From: Chitinophagales bacterium
GTDB lineage: Bacteria > Bacteroidota > Bacteroidia > Chitinophagales > JADJOU01
Direction: 5' to 3'
Assembly: GCA_030832185.1 (NCBI GenBank)
Contig: JAURJQ010000009.1
Location: forward strand, 27,537-91,536
Length of the DNA stretch: 64,000 bases
Shown here: one piece after another, positions 54,181 through 62,212 of the stretch
Position numbering within the stretch: position 1 is the stretch's first letter
Layout of the letters: each line of letters opens with the position of its first letter
Notes under the pieces: model-generated
Told to the model about the DNA's origin: nothing
What the model saw: only the letters and a program-made list of their open reading frames with translations
Database searches by the model: none
Program-made: the position numbers and the translations under genes

Positions 54181-54978
54181 TTACATCATTTGCAATGTAA
54201 ATCCGAAATATTTATTAAGTACTAAAACAAGAATACCTATTAGTATTCGATAATATGCAAACACAGTAAACCCATATTTCACTATATAGGAAACGAAAAA
54301 CTTAATAGCCAATATAGCTACTAAAAAGGCAACAATATTGCCAAAAACTAAAACTGTAACCTCATGATTGGATATAGATTGCTTCCCCAATTTGAGAAAA
54401 TCAAACAAGTCCTTAGCAGATGCTAGAAACATGATGGGCACAGCTAATACGAAAGAGAATTCTGCGGCGTCTTTTCTAGTCATGCCCTGAAACATACCGC
54501 CATAAATAGTAGCGGCTGATCTAGACACCCCTGGGAATATAGAAATAGCTTGAAATAAACCTATGAAGCCATAATTCATAGGTTTTAGATTGTTGTCATC
54601 ATTTATTTTTTTCTTGAAGTAAGATTCTAAGTAGAGCATAATAAATCCCCCGATTAGCAAATTGATTCCAACAATGAGGACGCTTCCTAGAGCTTGATCT
54701 ACATATTTTTTTAGGAGAAAGGCTATGATTACAGTAGGAATTAGCGAATAGGCTATTTTGAAATAAAATTCTAACGAAACAAAAAACCGTTTCCAATAAA
54801 GAAATAGAACAGAAAGAATCGCACCAAACTGTATAGAAATTATGAATAAATTAAGAAATGGACTGGTCTTAAGCCCAAGCGCTGCAGAGGCTAGAATCAT
54901 ATGCCCCGTGGAAGAGACTGGAAGAAATTCAGTAAGACCTTCTACAAGCGCTATGATGAACGCTTCGAAATAGGTCAT
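54181..54978 (-). CDS. uppP: Undecaprenyl-diphosphate phosphatase
   Basis: A 265-residue membrane enzyme that dephosphorylates undecaprenyl diphosphate so the lipid carrier can be recycled for peptidoglycan and other glycans. Both family motifs are present: EGLTEFLPVSSTGH at 13-26 and PGVSRSAATIYGG later. It has several membrane helices. Its start overlaps the end of the DUF3098 gene by 4 bases. Confidence 0.96.
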   Translation of the reverse strand: MTYFEAFIIALVEGLTEFLPVSSTGHMILASAALGLKTSPFLNLFIISIQFGAILSVLFLYWKRFFVSLEFYFKIAYSLIPTVIIAFLLKKYVDQALGSVLIVGINLLIGGFIMLYLESYFKKKINDDNNLKPMNYGFIGLFQAISIFPGVSRSAATIYGGMFQGMTRKDAAEFSFVLAVPIMFLASAKDLFDFLKLGKQSISNHEVTVLVFGNIVAFLVAILAIKFFVSYIVKYGFTVFAYYRILIGILVLVLNKYFGFTLQMM

Positions 54979-55295
54979 TCACTCGTCTTTTTAATAGATA
55001 AGATCGCGTACAGTTCGATAATGAAGCCTAAGATAATCACTATAGGCGCTATGACGATTCGTCTGGTGCTATAAACGTCTTCTTTTGGAAATGTAGCAGT
55101 GAGACTTTCTACATCATTATTGGTACCCATCATCAGACCATAGCCAAGGAAAATAACCACAAGCCCTAATATCATAAGATGGTAGTTTTTCTTGCCAAAC
55201 AATAGAGGAGTAGAATACGTTTGAGTTGTCTCTGTATATTTTGAGTCCGCTTTATCTATGTCTAGATTAGTTTTTATTTGCGCTTTTTTTGACAT
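54975..55295 (-). CDS. DUF3098 membrane protein
   Basis: A 106-residue protein with a soluble N-terminal third and two membrane helices (HLMILGLVVIFLGYGLMMG and IVIAPIVIILGFIIELYAIL). It belongs to DUF3098, a Bacteroidota-specific family found beside ftsX and uppP. The conserved sequence FPKEDVYSTRRI is present. It is between ftsX (19-base gap) and uppP (4-base overlap). The function is unknown. Confidence 0.92.
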   Translation of the reverse strand: MSKKAQIKTNLDIDKADSKYTETTQTYSTPLLFGKKNYHLMILGLVVIFLGYGLMMGTNNDVESLTATFPKEDVYSTRRIVIAPIVIILGFIIELYAILSIKKTSE

Positions 55296-55313
55296 GTCAA
55301 TATGATTTATAAT

Positions 55314-56177
55314 TTAATACAATGAGTCTAATTTCATTCGGAGATACTTATTCACGGCAAAGAATGTACTGATAAATGAAAGTATAACACCTAGCAAAAT
55401 TAATCCAAAAAAGATTATGGACAAATATTTTAATTCTTTTTGCAATTCTATTAGCTGAGTATATTTATCAAAAAGATATAAAATAAAGACTAAAAGACCC
55501 GAAGCTACTAGTGCACTGACTATACCATTCAGAATGGCGCGCCATATATATGGTCGAATAATAAACCAGCGTGTAGCGCCGACTAGCTGCATACTTTTGA
55601 TAAGAAATCTATCTGAGAACATGGCTAATCGAATAGTACTATCAATCAAAATGACAGCGATAATTAACAAAAACAAGGTAATTGCGCCTAAAATCAGGGA
55701 GATTTTTCGTAGATTTTTGTCGAGTGTCTTTGAAATCACCTTAGGGTAGGTAGCATCACGAACCAATGCATTTTTTAAAATAAGTTTTTTAGTAGATTCT
55801 AAGATTTCTGGCTTGAACATCTCTGATTTTATATTTACCTCTAAGGAATTGAAAAGAGGATTGTAACCTATGATATTTATAAAATCCTCATTGATATCTT
55901 TTTTTAATTTAGCAGCAGCTATATCTTTAGAAACGAATTTTACCTTTTTTACCTCAGGTATATTTTCTAATTCGGCTCTAAATTTATCATAGGCACTCTG
56001 GACCGTATCTACAAGCTCTACCTGAATATAGACGCTCTCCTTGAGCACATCACTTGTATTTTTAGCTATCCATATAAATATACCTAAAAATCCAGTTAAG
56101 AATAAAACAGTGGTAATACTGAATATTGAGTTCCAGTAAGATATTTTATTGCGTGTGTTTTTTGAGTGTGCTCCCAT
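55314..56177 (-). CDS. ftsX: Cell-division permease FtsX
   Basis: A 287-residue membrane protein of the FtsX type, which with the FtsE ATPase relays division signals to peptidoglycan hydrolases. A first helix (about 18-40) is followed by an extracellular ECD (ELENIPEVKKVKFVSKDIAA) and then three helices; VGATRWFIIRPYIWRAILNG is the typical cytoplasmic link. No ftsE gene is adjacent. Next upstream is an M23 peptidase gene, a possible target of such signalling, 17 bases away. Confidence 0.92.
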   Translation of the reverse strand: MGAHSKNTRNKISYWNSIFSITTVLFLTGFLGIFIWIAKNTSDVLKESVYIQVELVDTVQSAYDKFRAELENIPEVKKVKFVSKDIAAAKLKKDINEDFINIIGYNPLFNSLEVNIKSEMFKPEILESTKKLILKNALVRDATYPKVISKTLDKNLRKISLILGAITLFLLIIAVILIDSTIRLAMFSDRFLIKSMQLVGATRWFIIRPYIWRAILNGIVSALVASGLLVFILYLFDKYTQLIELQKELKYLSIIFFGLILLGVILSFISTFFAVNKYLRMKLDSLY

Positions 56178-56194
56178 AGATTTCTTTAATTTAT

Positions 56195-57169
56195 TTAGTC
56201 AAATGATTTCCCTCTAGCATTGGTAATTTTTATAATTTCTTCGAATTGACTTTTGTTCAAATCGTTGTAGAAAAACAAAGCTGGATCTACTTTTTGGTCA
56301 TTGTATTCCACCTCATAATGCAGATGAGGTCCTACAGAGGCACCGGTATTGCCAACAGAGCCTATTTTCTGACCTCGCTTGATCCTATCTCCTCCTCTCA
56401 CGGCATAGGCCGATAGATGAGCATATCTCGTTTTGTAGCCATAGCCATGATTGACGATGATACAGTTTCCATACCCCCCTTCATAGCTGCATGATACCAC
56501 TACGCCATCGCCAGACACATAGATAGGAGTACCCGTAGGTGCTGTAAAATCTATTCCTTCATGCCTCTTTGGTATTCTATAGATCGGATGCATTCTCCAT
56601 CCAAAACCAGAAGCTATCCGTGTCAAATCTTTATTAGATATAGGCTGTATGGATGGAATAGATGTTAACATCTCATCTTTTCTGCGCACGAGGTCTGCTA
56701 ATTCATTATAGGATTTTTCCTGCAGCTTCATCGTATTGCGCACTATGGTGATTTTTTTAAGTATCTCTCCAATCACAGCATAGCCTGATTCTTTGGTTAA
56801 GATATCATATTTTTCAGTTCCTTTTTCTGTGGTTTTCCATATATTATCGTCTATAGGATCACGCTGATAAATCACTCGATACATATTTTCATCCCGTTTA
56901 CGAAGGGTAGCTAAGTCTTCACTCACTACCTCCAAATGTCTATCCAAGGTTTTATATTCTTTTTGTAGTAGTTTTATTCGTCGATTAAGATTCTGCTCAT
57001 TGGGTGATGGGAATATTTTATGTGAGACCATCACTGAAATAAATCCAAAGACTAAAACGCCACTCATAATCATTAAACCATAGGTCAGCCTAGACTGCCA
57101 GCTCACCTTCTTATGCTCAAAGGTCAAGTTTGCAGGATTAAAAACTAAGGTTGGTTTCTTTTTTGCCAT
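56195..57169 (-). CDS. M23-family (LytM) peptidase, membrane-anchored
   Basis: Starting at the ATG at 57169 this is a 324-residue protein; the frame extends to 57247 but those residues precede the usual MAKKKPTLVF start. A membrane helix follows (YGLMIMSGVLVFGFISVMVS) and then a coiled-coil region (LNRRIKLLQKEYKTLDRHLE). The C-terminal LytM domain has zinc-binding motifs RHEGIDFTAP and GPHLHYEVEYN. It cuts peptidoglycan cross-bridges or acts as an activator like EnvC. Its position directly before ftsX suits a regulated division hydrolase. Confidence 0.93.
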   Translation of the reverse strand: MAKKKPTLVFNPANLTFEHKKVSWQSRLTYGLMIMSGVLVFGFISVMVSHKIFPSPNEQNLNRRIKLLQKEYKTLDRHLEVVSEDLATLRKRDENMYRVIYQRDPIDDNIWKTTEKGTEKYDILTKESGYAVIGEILKKITIVRNTMKLQEKSYNELADLVRRKDEMLTSIPSIQPISNKDLTRIASGFGWRMHPIYRIPKRHEGIDFTAPTGTPIYVSGDGVVVSCSYEGGYGNCIIVNHGYGYKTRYAHLSAYAVRGGDRIKRGQKIGSVGNTGASVGPHLHYEVEYNDQKVDPALFFYNDLNKSQFEEIIKITNARGKSFD

Positions 57170-57292
57170 TATTTCTATATCTTTGCCTATCCAATTTAGA
57201 ATAGAAAAAGTGGATTTTAGCTTACAAATAAAGCTATTTTTCCTCAATTTACGCTGATTTTAATCATATTAACAGATACAGAATATAAAAGA

Positions 57293-59884
57293 ATGAATGC
57301 CAACGAGATTAGGAATAAGTTTTTAGAGTTTTTTGCTTCAAAAGGTCATAAGATAGTTCCATCTGCTCCTATGGTGGTTAAAAATGATCCTACCCTTATG
57401 TTTATAAATGCAGGAATGAATCCTTTTAAAGATATATTTCTTGGTAATAGACCTGCGGAAGTAGGGCGTATAGCAGATACTCAAAAATGTCTTCGTGTTT
57501 CTGGTAAGCACAACGATTTAGAAGAAGTAGGCGTAGATACCTATCATCATACCATGTTTGAAATGTTGGGAAATTGGTCCTTCGGCGATTATTTCAAAGA
57601 AGAAGCTATCCAGTGGGCTTGGGAATTATTGACTGAAGTCTATCAATTGCCCACAGACAGACTCTATGTGACTATCTTTGAAGGTGATGCGAGTGAAAAT
57701 CTGGCCAAAGATGAGGACGCTGCCGGAATATGGGAAAAATATATAGCTAAAGATAGAATCCTACTAGGAAATAAAAAAGATAATTTCTGGGAAATGGGCG
57801 ATGTAGGACCGTGCGGGCCATGCACTGAAATCCATTTTGATAGTAGACCTGATGCTGAGCGAGCTAAAATAGATGGAGCTAGTCTAGTCAATGCAGATAA
57901 TCCATACGTTATAGAAATATGGAACAATGTATTTATGGAGTTTAACCGTAAATCGGATGGTTCTCTTGAATTTCTGCCCGCAAAGCATGTCGACACCGGT
58001 ATGGGCTTCGAGCGTTTGGTTCGTGTCATCCAATGCAAGGATTCGAACTATGATACTGATATTTTCACTCCTTTACTAGACAAAGTAGAAGCATTATCAA
58101 ATAAGAAATACGGTCGGACCGATAGCAGAGAAGATATAGCCATGCGCGTAATCGTAGACCATATTCGAGCGATATCATTGTCTATCGCTGATGGACAGAT
58201 ACCTTCTAATACAGGTGCGGGCTATGTGATTCGCAGAATTCTCCGACGAGCTATTCGATTTGGATATACCTATTTAGAATTTGAGACTCCGTTTATGTTT
58301 AAACTGGTTGAAGTACTCTCTGTTCAATTTAAGGATATATTTCCAGAGATATTGGCGCAGCAGTCTTATATAGAAAATGTGATTCGGGAAGAGGAATCAT
58401 CATTTTTCAAAACACTCAGTATAGGCGTCAAGTTATTTCAGGAGAAAGCACAGCATAGTGCCAATAAAATGATATCGGGAAAGGATGCCTTTGAGTTATA
58501 TGACACTTTTGGTTTCCCAATAGATCTGACTCGTCTCATGGCTCGTGAAATGGATATGGACATAGATGAGAGTGGATTTGAAACTGAGCTGGAAATACAA
58601 AAAAATAGGTCCCGAGAGGCTACCAAATTAGAGACCGAGGACTGGGTAGAAGTCTATCCATCTCCAGCGCATTCGCAGTTTGTAGGCTATACAGATTATG
58701 CTGCTACAGTAAAAATACTCCGCTACCGTCAAGTAAAAACAAAAAAAGAAACCCTCTATCAGATAGTCCTGGACCGAACACCATTCTATGCAGAGAGCGG
58801 CGGACAAGTAGGAGATACCGGTCTGCTGACTAATCAAAAAGGTGAGCAGATTATCATTTCCAATACACTAAAGGAAAACGATACAATAGTTCATTTTACA
58901 AATAAGTTACTTGAAAATTTAACAGAAGAATTTCAAGCAGAAATTCATCTAGAAAATAGAAAAAAAACGGCCAAAAATCATACGGCTACCCATCTATTGC
59001 AGTCAGCTTTGAGACAGGTACTAGGCGATCACGTCCAGCAGAAAGGCTCTTTGGTTACACCTAACTATTTGCGTTTTGACTTCTCCCATTTTGCTAAAAT
59101 GACAGAGGAAGAAATCAAACGGGTAGAAGATATAGTTAATCAAAAAATAGATGCAGAAATACAAGGAGTCATTGATAATGATATTCCTATTAAAGATGCT
59201 ATGGATAGAGGTGTCACGGCCCTATTCGGAGAGAAATATGGCGAGAAGGTGCGCGTAGTGACCTTTGATAAAAACTACTCTATGGAACTATGCGGTGGAA
59301 CTCACGTGAAGAATACCAGCGAGATAGGATACTTCAAACTTCTTTCAGAATCCTCTATAGCAGCCGGGATTAGACGTATTGAAGCCACTACCTCAACCAA
59401 TGTATTGGATTACTACAAGCAGAAAGAACAAATGCTAGATGAAATCAGTGCCATACTCAAGCATCCTCAGAAATTGACGCAAACTGTTCAGAATCTAGGT
59501 GCCGAAAATGGAGCGATTAAGAAAAGTCTGACCAGCTATGAACATGTCATTGCGAATCTAGAATTTGAGAAATTCACTCAATATAAAAAAGAGCTCAGCT
59601 ATGTCCTTTCCTACGATCACTTATCTTCCGATGTAGTGAAACTATTGGCCGCTAAACTGAGAGTAGAATATCCAGATAAAGCATTTATCCTAACTACTAA
59701 AGAAGATAGCAAGCTCAAGTTAACTATCATCTGCGGTGATAACTATCTAAAGAACGGCCAGCCTGATGCTAAGACTATTGTAAAGGAAATCGCCCCTATC
59801 ATCAAAGGTGGTGGCGGTGGTCAAGCCACCATAGCCAATGCTGTAGGTGATATTAGTACTGATTTAGGTTTGCTAGCCAAATAG
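57293..59884 (+). CDS. alaS: Alanyl-tRNA synthetase
   Basis: An 863-residue class II synthetase. The N-terminal catalytic domain (RNKFLEFFASKGHKIVPSAP, then LMFINAGMNPFKDIFLG) and the GxG motif-2 and motif-3 regions are intact. The editing domain has zinc-binding histidines in HTATHLLQSAL and CGGTHVKNTSEIG. The C-terminal Ala domain is complete (GGGGGQATIANAVGD). The length is normal. It diverges from the M23 gene. A possible -7 box TATCTTTG lies at 57178-57185. Confidence 0.98.
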   Translation: MNANEIRNKFLEFFASKGHKIVPSAPMVVKNDPTLMFINAGMNPFKDIFLGNRPAEVGRIADTQKCLRVSGKHNDLEEVGVDTYHHTMFEMLGNWSFGDYFKEEAIQWAWELLTEVYQLPTDRLYVTIFEGDASENLAKDEDAAGIWEKYIAKDRILLGNKKDNFWEMGDVGPCGPCTEIHFDSRPDAERAKIDGASLVNADNPYVIEIWNNVFMEFNRKSDGSLEFLPAKHVDTGMGFERLVRVIQCKDSNYDTDIFTPLLDKVEALSNKKYGRTDSREDIAMRVIVDHIRAISLSIADGQIPSNTGAGYVIRRILRRAIRFGYTYLEFETPFMFKLVEVLSVQFKDIFPEILAQQSYIENVIREEESSFFKTLSIGVKLFQEKAQHSANKMISGKDAFELYDTFGFPIDLTRLMAREMDMDIDESGFETELEIQKNRSREATKLETEDWVEVYPSPAHSQFVGYTDYAATVKILRYRQVKTKKETLYQIVLDRTPFYAESGGQVGDTGLLTNQKGEQIIISNTLKENDTIVHFTNKLLENLTEEFQAEIHLENRKKTAKNHTATHLLQSALRQVLGDHVQQKGSLVTPNYLRFDFSHFAKMTEEEIKRVEDIVNQKIDAEIQGVIDNDIPIKDAMDRGVTALFGEKYGEKVRVVTFDKNYSMELCGGTHVKNTSEIGYFKLLSESSIAAGIRRIEATTSTNVLDYYKQKEQMLDEISAILKHPQKLTQTVQNLGAENGAIKKSLTSYEHVIANLEFEKFTQYKKELSYVLSYDHLSSDVVKLLAAKLRVEYPDKAFILTTKEDSKLKLTIICGDNYLKNGQPDAKTIVKEIAPIIKGGGGGQATIANAVGDISTDLGLLAK

Positions 59885-59964
59885 ACCAAAATTCTTCACT
59901 CTAGAATTGCCCTATAAATGACAAAAAGTAGGCATTTTCGTTAAAATTGCATTAACCCGAATTA

Positions 59965-60122
59965 CGCTTTAGAAAGCTCTTACGTAAGGGCTTTCTAAAG
60001 CGGTTTTGATCTCGTTCAAAAGAACGAGACACGATAGATTTTGTAATTCAGTCAATTTTTATTTGACTGAATTACAATCCCGTACGTACGGGAATGCGAT
60101 TAATCATTTATAATGATTAATT
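59965..60122. repeat. Array of five consecutive hairpins
   Basis: Five inverted repeats follow one another with only a few bases between them. They are 59965-60002 (near-perfect 38-base palindrome, ctttagaaagc and gctttctaaag with inner cttacgtaag), 60010-60029 (tctcgttc and gaacgaga, loop aaaa), 60041-60077 (15-base perfect stem, ttgtaattcag and ctgaattacaa), 60078-60093 (perfect palindrome tcccgtacgtacggga) and 60099-60121 (attaatcat and atgattaat). Nearly all bases from 59965 to 60121 are in stems. gaattac at 59959 could alternatively pair with gtaattc at 60043, enclosing the first two hairpins. No T runs follow, so it is not an ordinary terminator. Confidence 0.8.
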
Positions 60123-60166
60123 TGGTTTAAATTTGCATTACAAAAATCACTATTACAAATAATCAT

Positions 60167-60619
60167 ATGAATAGTTTTTCTCATTTATCTACAGACGAAT
60201 TTTCCAAATTAGTAAAAGCCCCTTTATACATAGGTCTTCTCATAGCGGAAGCTGATGGCGAAGTAGATCATAAGGAATTAGAATGGATAGAAAAGGTGAC
60301 ATTTTTTAGAATAAAAACTGCTCATCATACCATGAGAACCTACTATCGTCAAGCGAATGAATTTATCAAAGAAAATTTGAATATAGAGCGCAGCAATTTG
60401 CCGACTAATCAGGAAGAAAAAATGAACTATCTATCCGATAAATTAGCGGAACTTAAACCCATATTAGCCAAGCTAGACGAGGGTTTTAGTCATAGATTGC
60501 TAGACAGTTTTCACTCGATGGCACTCAGCGTGGCAGAGATTAGTGGAGGCTTACTCAATTTTTTCTCGACCAATCCGGCAGAAGAGAAGTGGTTGGCGCT
60601 TGAAATGCTCGTTGACTAA
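60167..60619 (+). CDS. TerB-like helical protein
   Basis: A 150-residue soluble helical protein. The early segment APLYIGLLIAEADGEVDHKELEWIEK resembles the TerB/DUF533 fold, whose paired acidic residues bind metal. The rest is less conserved. The function of stand-alone TerB-like proteins is not clear. It starts 45 bases after the hairpin array and precedes the ABC permease gene by 24 bases. Confidence 0.7.
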   Translation: MNSFSHLSTDEFSKLVKAPLYIGLLIAEADGEVDHKELEWIEKVTFFRIKTAHHTMRTYYRQANEFIKENLNIERSNLPTNQEEKMNYLSDKLAELKPILAKLDEGFSHRLLDSFHSMALSVAEISGGLLNFFSTNPAEEKWLALEMLVD

Positions 60620-60643
60620 TACTTAATTAACACCTAGAGTGTC

Positions 60644-61696
60644 ATGAAAAGCCGTATTTTTTTTCTGACCTCTGTCCTCTTAGGAGTTTATCTTATACTT
60701 TTTTTACTATTGCAGGTAGTTTCTGTGAATTCCGTTTTATCTATGATAGGGCAGAATGCAGATCAAGAAACGAAAGCAGCTATCGAACAGCAATATCATT
60801 TAGATCAGCCTGGATGGAAGCGTCTAGCACTCCATTTCCATGACCTTTTACCCCTTAGTATCTATGCCGATGATGAAAACAATCTCTGGCATAATGCGGA
60901 CGCCATTCAGCATGGTCGTAAACTAATAACAATTAGCGGGAAAAGCCTTTGGTTAAAGTTACCCTATCTAGGACGTAGTTTTCAGAATCAAGAACTAGTG
61001 AGTCTCTTGATATGGGAAAAATTTAAAACGACCTTTCTACTCACAATGCTAGCCATGTTCTTCGCGTCTTTTCTTGGTATAGCCATAGGCGTCTTAGCAG
61101 CGATCTATCACCAGCGCTGGCCCGATCAGGTTATTCTAAGTATATCCTCACTAGGTATATCTGCACCATCATTTTTTGTAGGGATATTGCTCGCTTTGAT
61201 TTTTGGATACTATCTGAGCAGCTACACCGGACTATCCTTCAGAGGTTCACTGATAGAATATGACGACCAAGGGCTAGCCTCACTCTCTATTAAAAATCTC
61301 ATTCTCCCAGTATTAGCTCTCAGCCTGAGACCACTGGCTATCATCACCCAGATGACACGCAATGCCATGCTAGATACATTAAAAGAAGACTATATCCGCA
61401 CGGCGATGGCTAAGGGTTTATCCTATCCTATAGTGGTATACAAGCATGCCTTGATAAATGCACTAAACCCTGTGGTGAGCTCTATTGCAGGATGGTTTGG
61501 CTCACTACTAGCCGGTGCTTATTTTATAGAAATAATCTTTGATATGAAAGGTCTCGGCGCCCTCACGGTCAATGCCCTCATGAAATTCGATACCCCTCTC
61601 GTTCTTGGAGCTTCCCTGCTGATAGCTTGTAATTTTGTCTTCATCTCTTTCTCTTTAGATTTTATTTATAGGTGGCTAGATCCGAGGGTGAAATAG
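60644..61696 (+). CDS. DppB-like ABC transporter permease
   Basis: A 350-residue inner-membrane permease of the oligopeptide/dipeptide type (binding-protein-dependent transport, family of DppB/OppB). A first helix and long extracytoplasmic loop are followed by five helices and the EAA motif EDYIRTAMAKGLSYPIVVYKHAL. The helices KTTFLLTMLAMFFASFLGIAI and GWFGSLLAGAYFIEIIFD are typical. The partner permease, ATPases and binding protein are not adjacent, so it may work with genes elsewhere. The gene is complete. Confidence 0.88.
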   Translation: MKSRIFFLTSVLLGVYLILFLLLQVVSVNSVLSMIGQNADQETKAAIEQQYHLDQPGWKRLALHFHDLLPLSIYADDENNLWHNADAIQHGRKLITISGKSLWLKLPYLGRSFQNQELVSLLIWEKFKTTFLLTMLAMFFASFLGIAIGVLAAIYHQRWPDQVILSISSLGISAPSFFVGILLALIFGYYLSSYTGLSFRGSLIEYDDQGLASLSIKNLILPVLALSLRPLAIITQMTRNAMLDTLKEDYIRTAMAKGLSYPIVVYKHALINALNPVVSSIAGWFGSLLAGAYFIEIIFDMKGLGALTVNALMKFDTPLVLGASLLIACNFVFISFSLDFIYRWLDPRVK

Positions 61697-61722
61697 GGCG
61701 GAGGTGGATAAATGATCCTGCA

Positions 61723-62046
61723 TTAATAAACCTTCCTCATGAAATCATAATTCCGCTCTACTTTACAGATACGAACATTATAATGTTCATACCATTTATC
61801 GATTCCTTTTTGGATAGCTAGCTTATGATCAGCATTTTGCCTCCATCTGAGAATATCCTCTACCGTCTGCCAGTAGGATACACTGATTCCCAGACTACTG
61901 CGTGCACTATCCATACCTAAGAAGCCCCCACTTTTCTCTGCCAAGTCTATCAAGAAATCATCTAACCCCTCGTATTCTTCATCAAGGGCATGATGAGTAG
62001 AGGTAAAAATAACGGCATAGTATGGTGTTGGAAATAGTGGAGTCAT
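61723..62046 (-). CDS. Antibiotic biosynthesis monooxygenase (ABM) family protein
   Basis: A 107-residue protein of the ABM-like dimeric alpha-beta barrel fold. The core pattern YYAVIFTSTHHALDEEYEGLDD, then FLGMDSARSSLGISVSYWQT and WRQNADHKLAIQKG matches. Relatives are heme-degrading or quinol monooxygenases and many are of unknown role. The SYWQ segment and HKLAIQKGI are the conserved parts. It converges on the ABC permease gene. Confidence 0.85.
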   Translation of the reverse strand: MTPLFPTPYYAVIFTSTHHALDEEYEGLDDFLIDLAEKSGGFLGMDSARSSLGISVSYWQTVEDILRWRQNADHKLAIQKGIDKWYEHYNVRICKVERNYDFMRKVY

Positions 62047-62175
62047 TTGTGGTTATGTTTTAGGATAAGACATTCAGATTGTTGCAAATATTTGAATCGA
62101 TAAATACAACCCTCTATCAGCAGCTCAAAAATATCCTTAAATTGAATTTCACGTCTGTATTAATTGTAAACTTAG

Positions 62176-62183
62176 TAATTTTG
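62176..62183 (+). promoter_or_regulatory. -7 box of pckA
   Basis: TAATTTTG matches TAnnTTTG, 29 bases before the pckA start. A tctg at 62154-62157 is near the -33 position (18-base spacer), a weak match to TTTG. Confidence 0.5.
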
Positions 62184-62212
62184 CACTCTAATTCTCAAAA
62201 AAAAATAAAAAA

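Noticed and set aside
57170..57247. Upstream extension of the M23 peptidase
   Set aside because: The extra 26 residues precede the typical MAKKKP start and a membrane helix, and they overlap the divergent alaS promoter region.
57664..58837. Leftward open frames inside alaS
   Set aside because: They mirror the codon pattern of the conserved synthetase gene and have no start signal or similarity.
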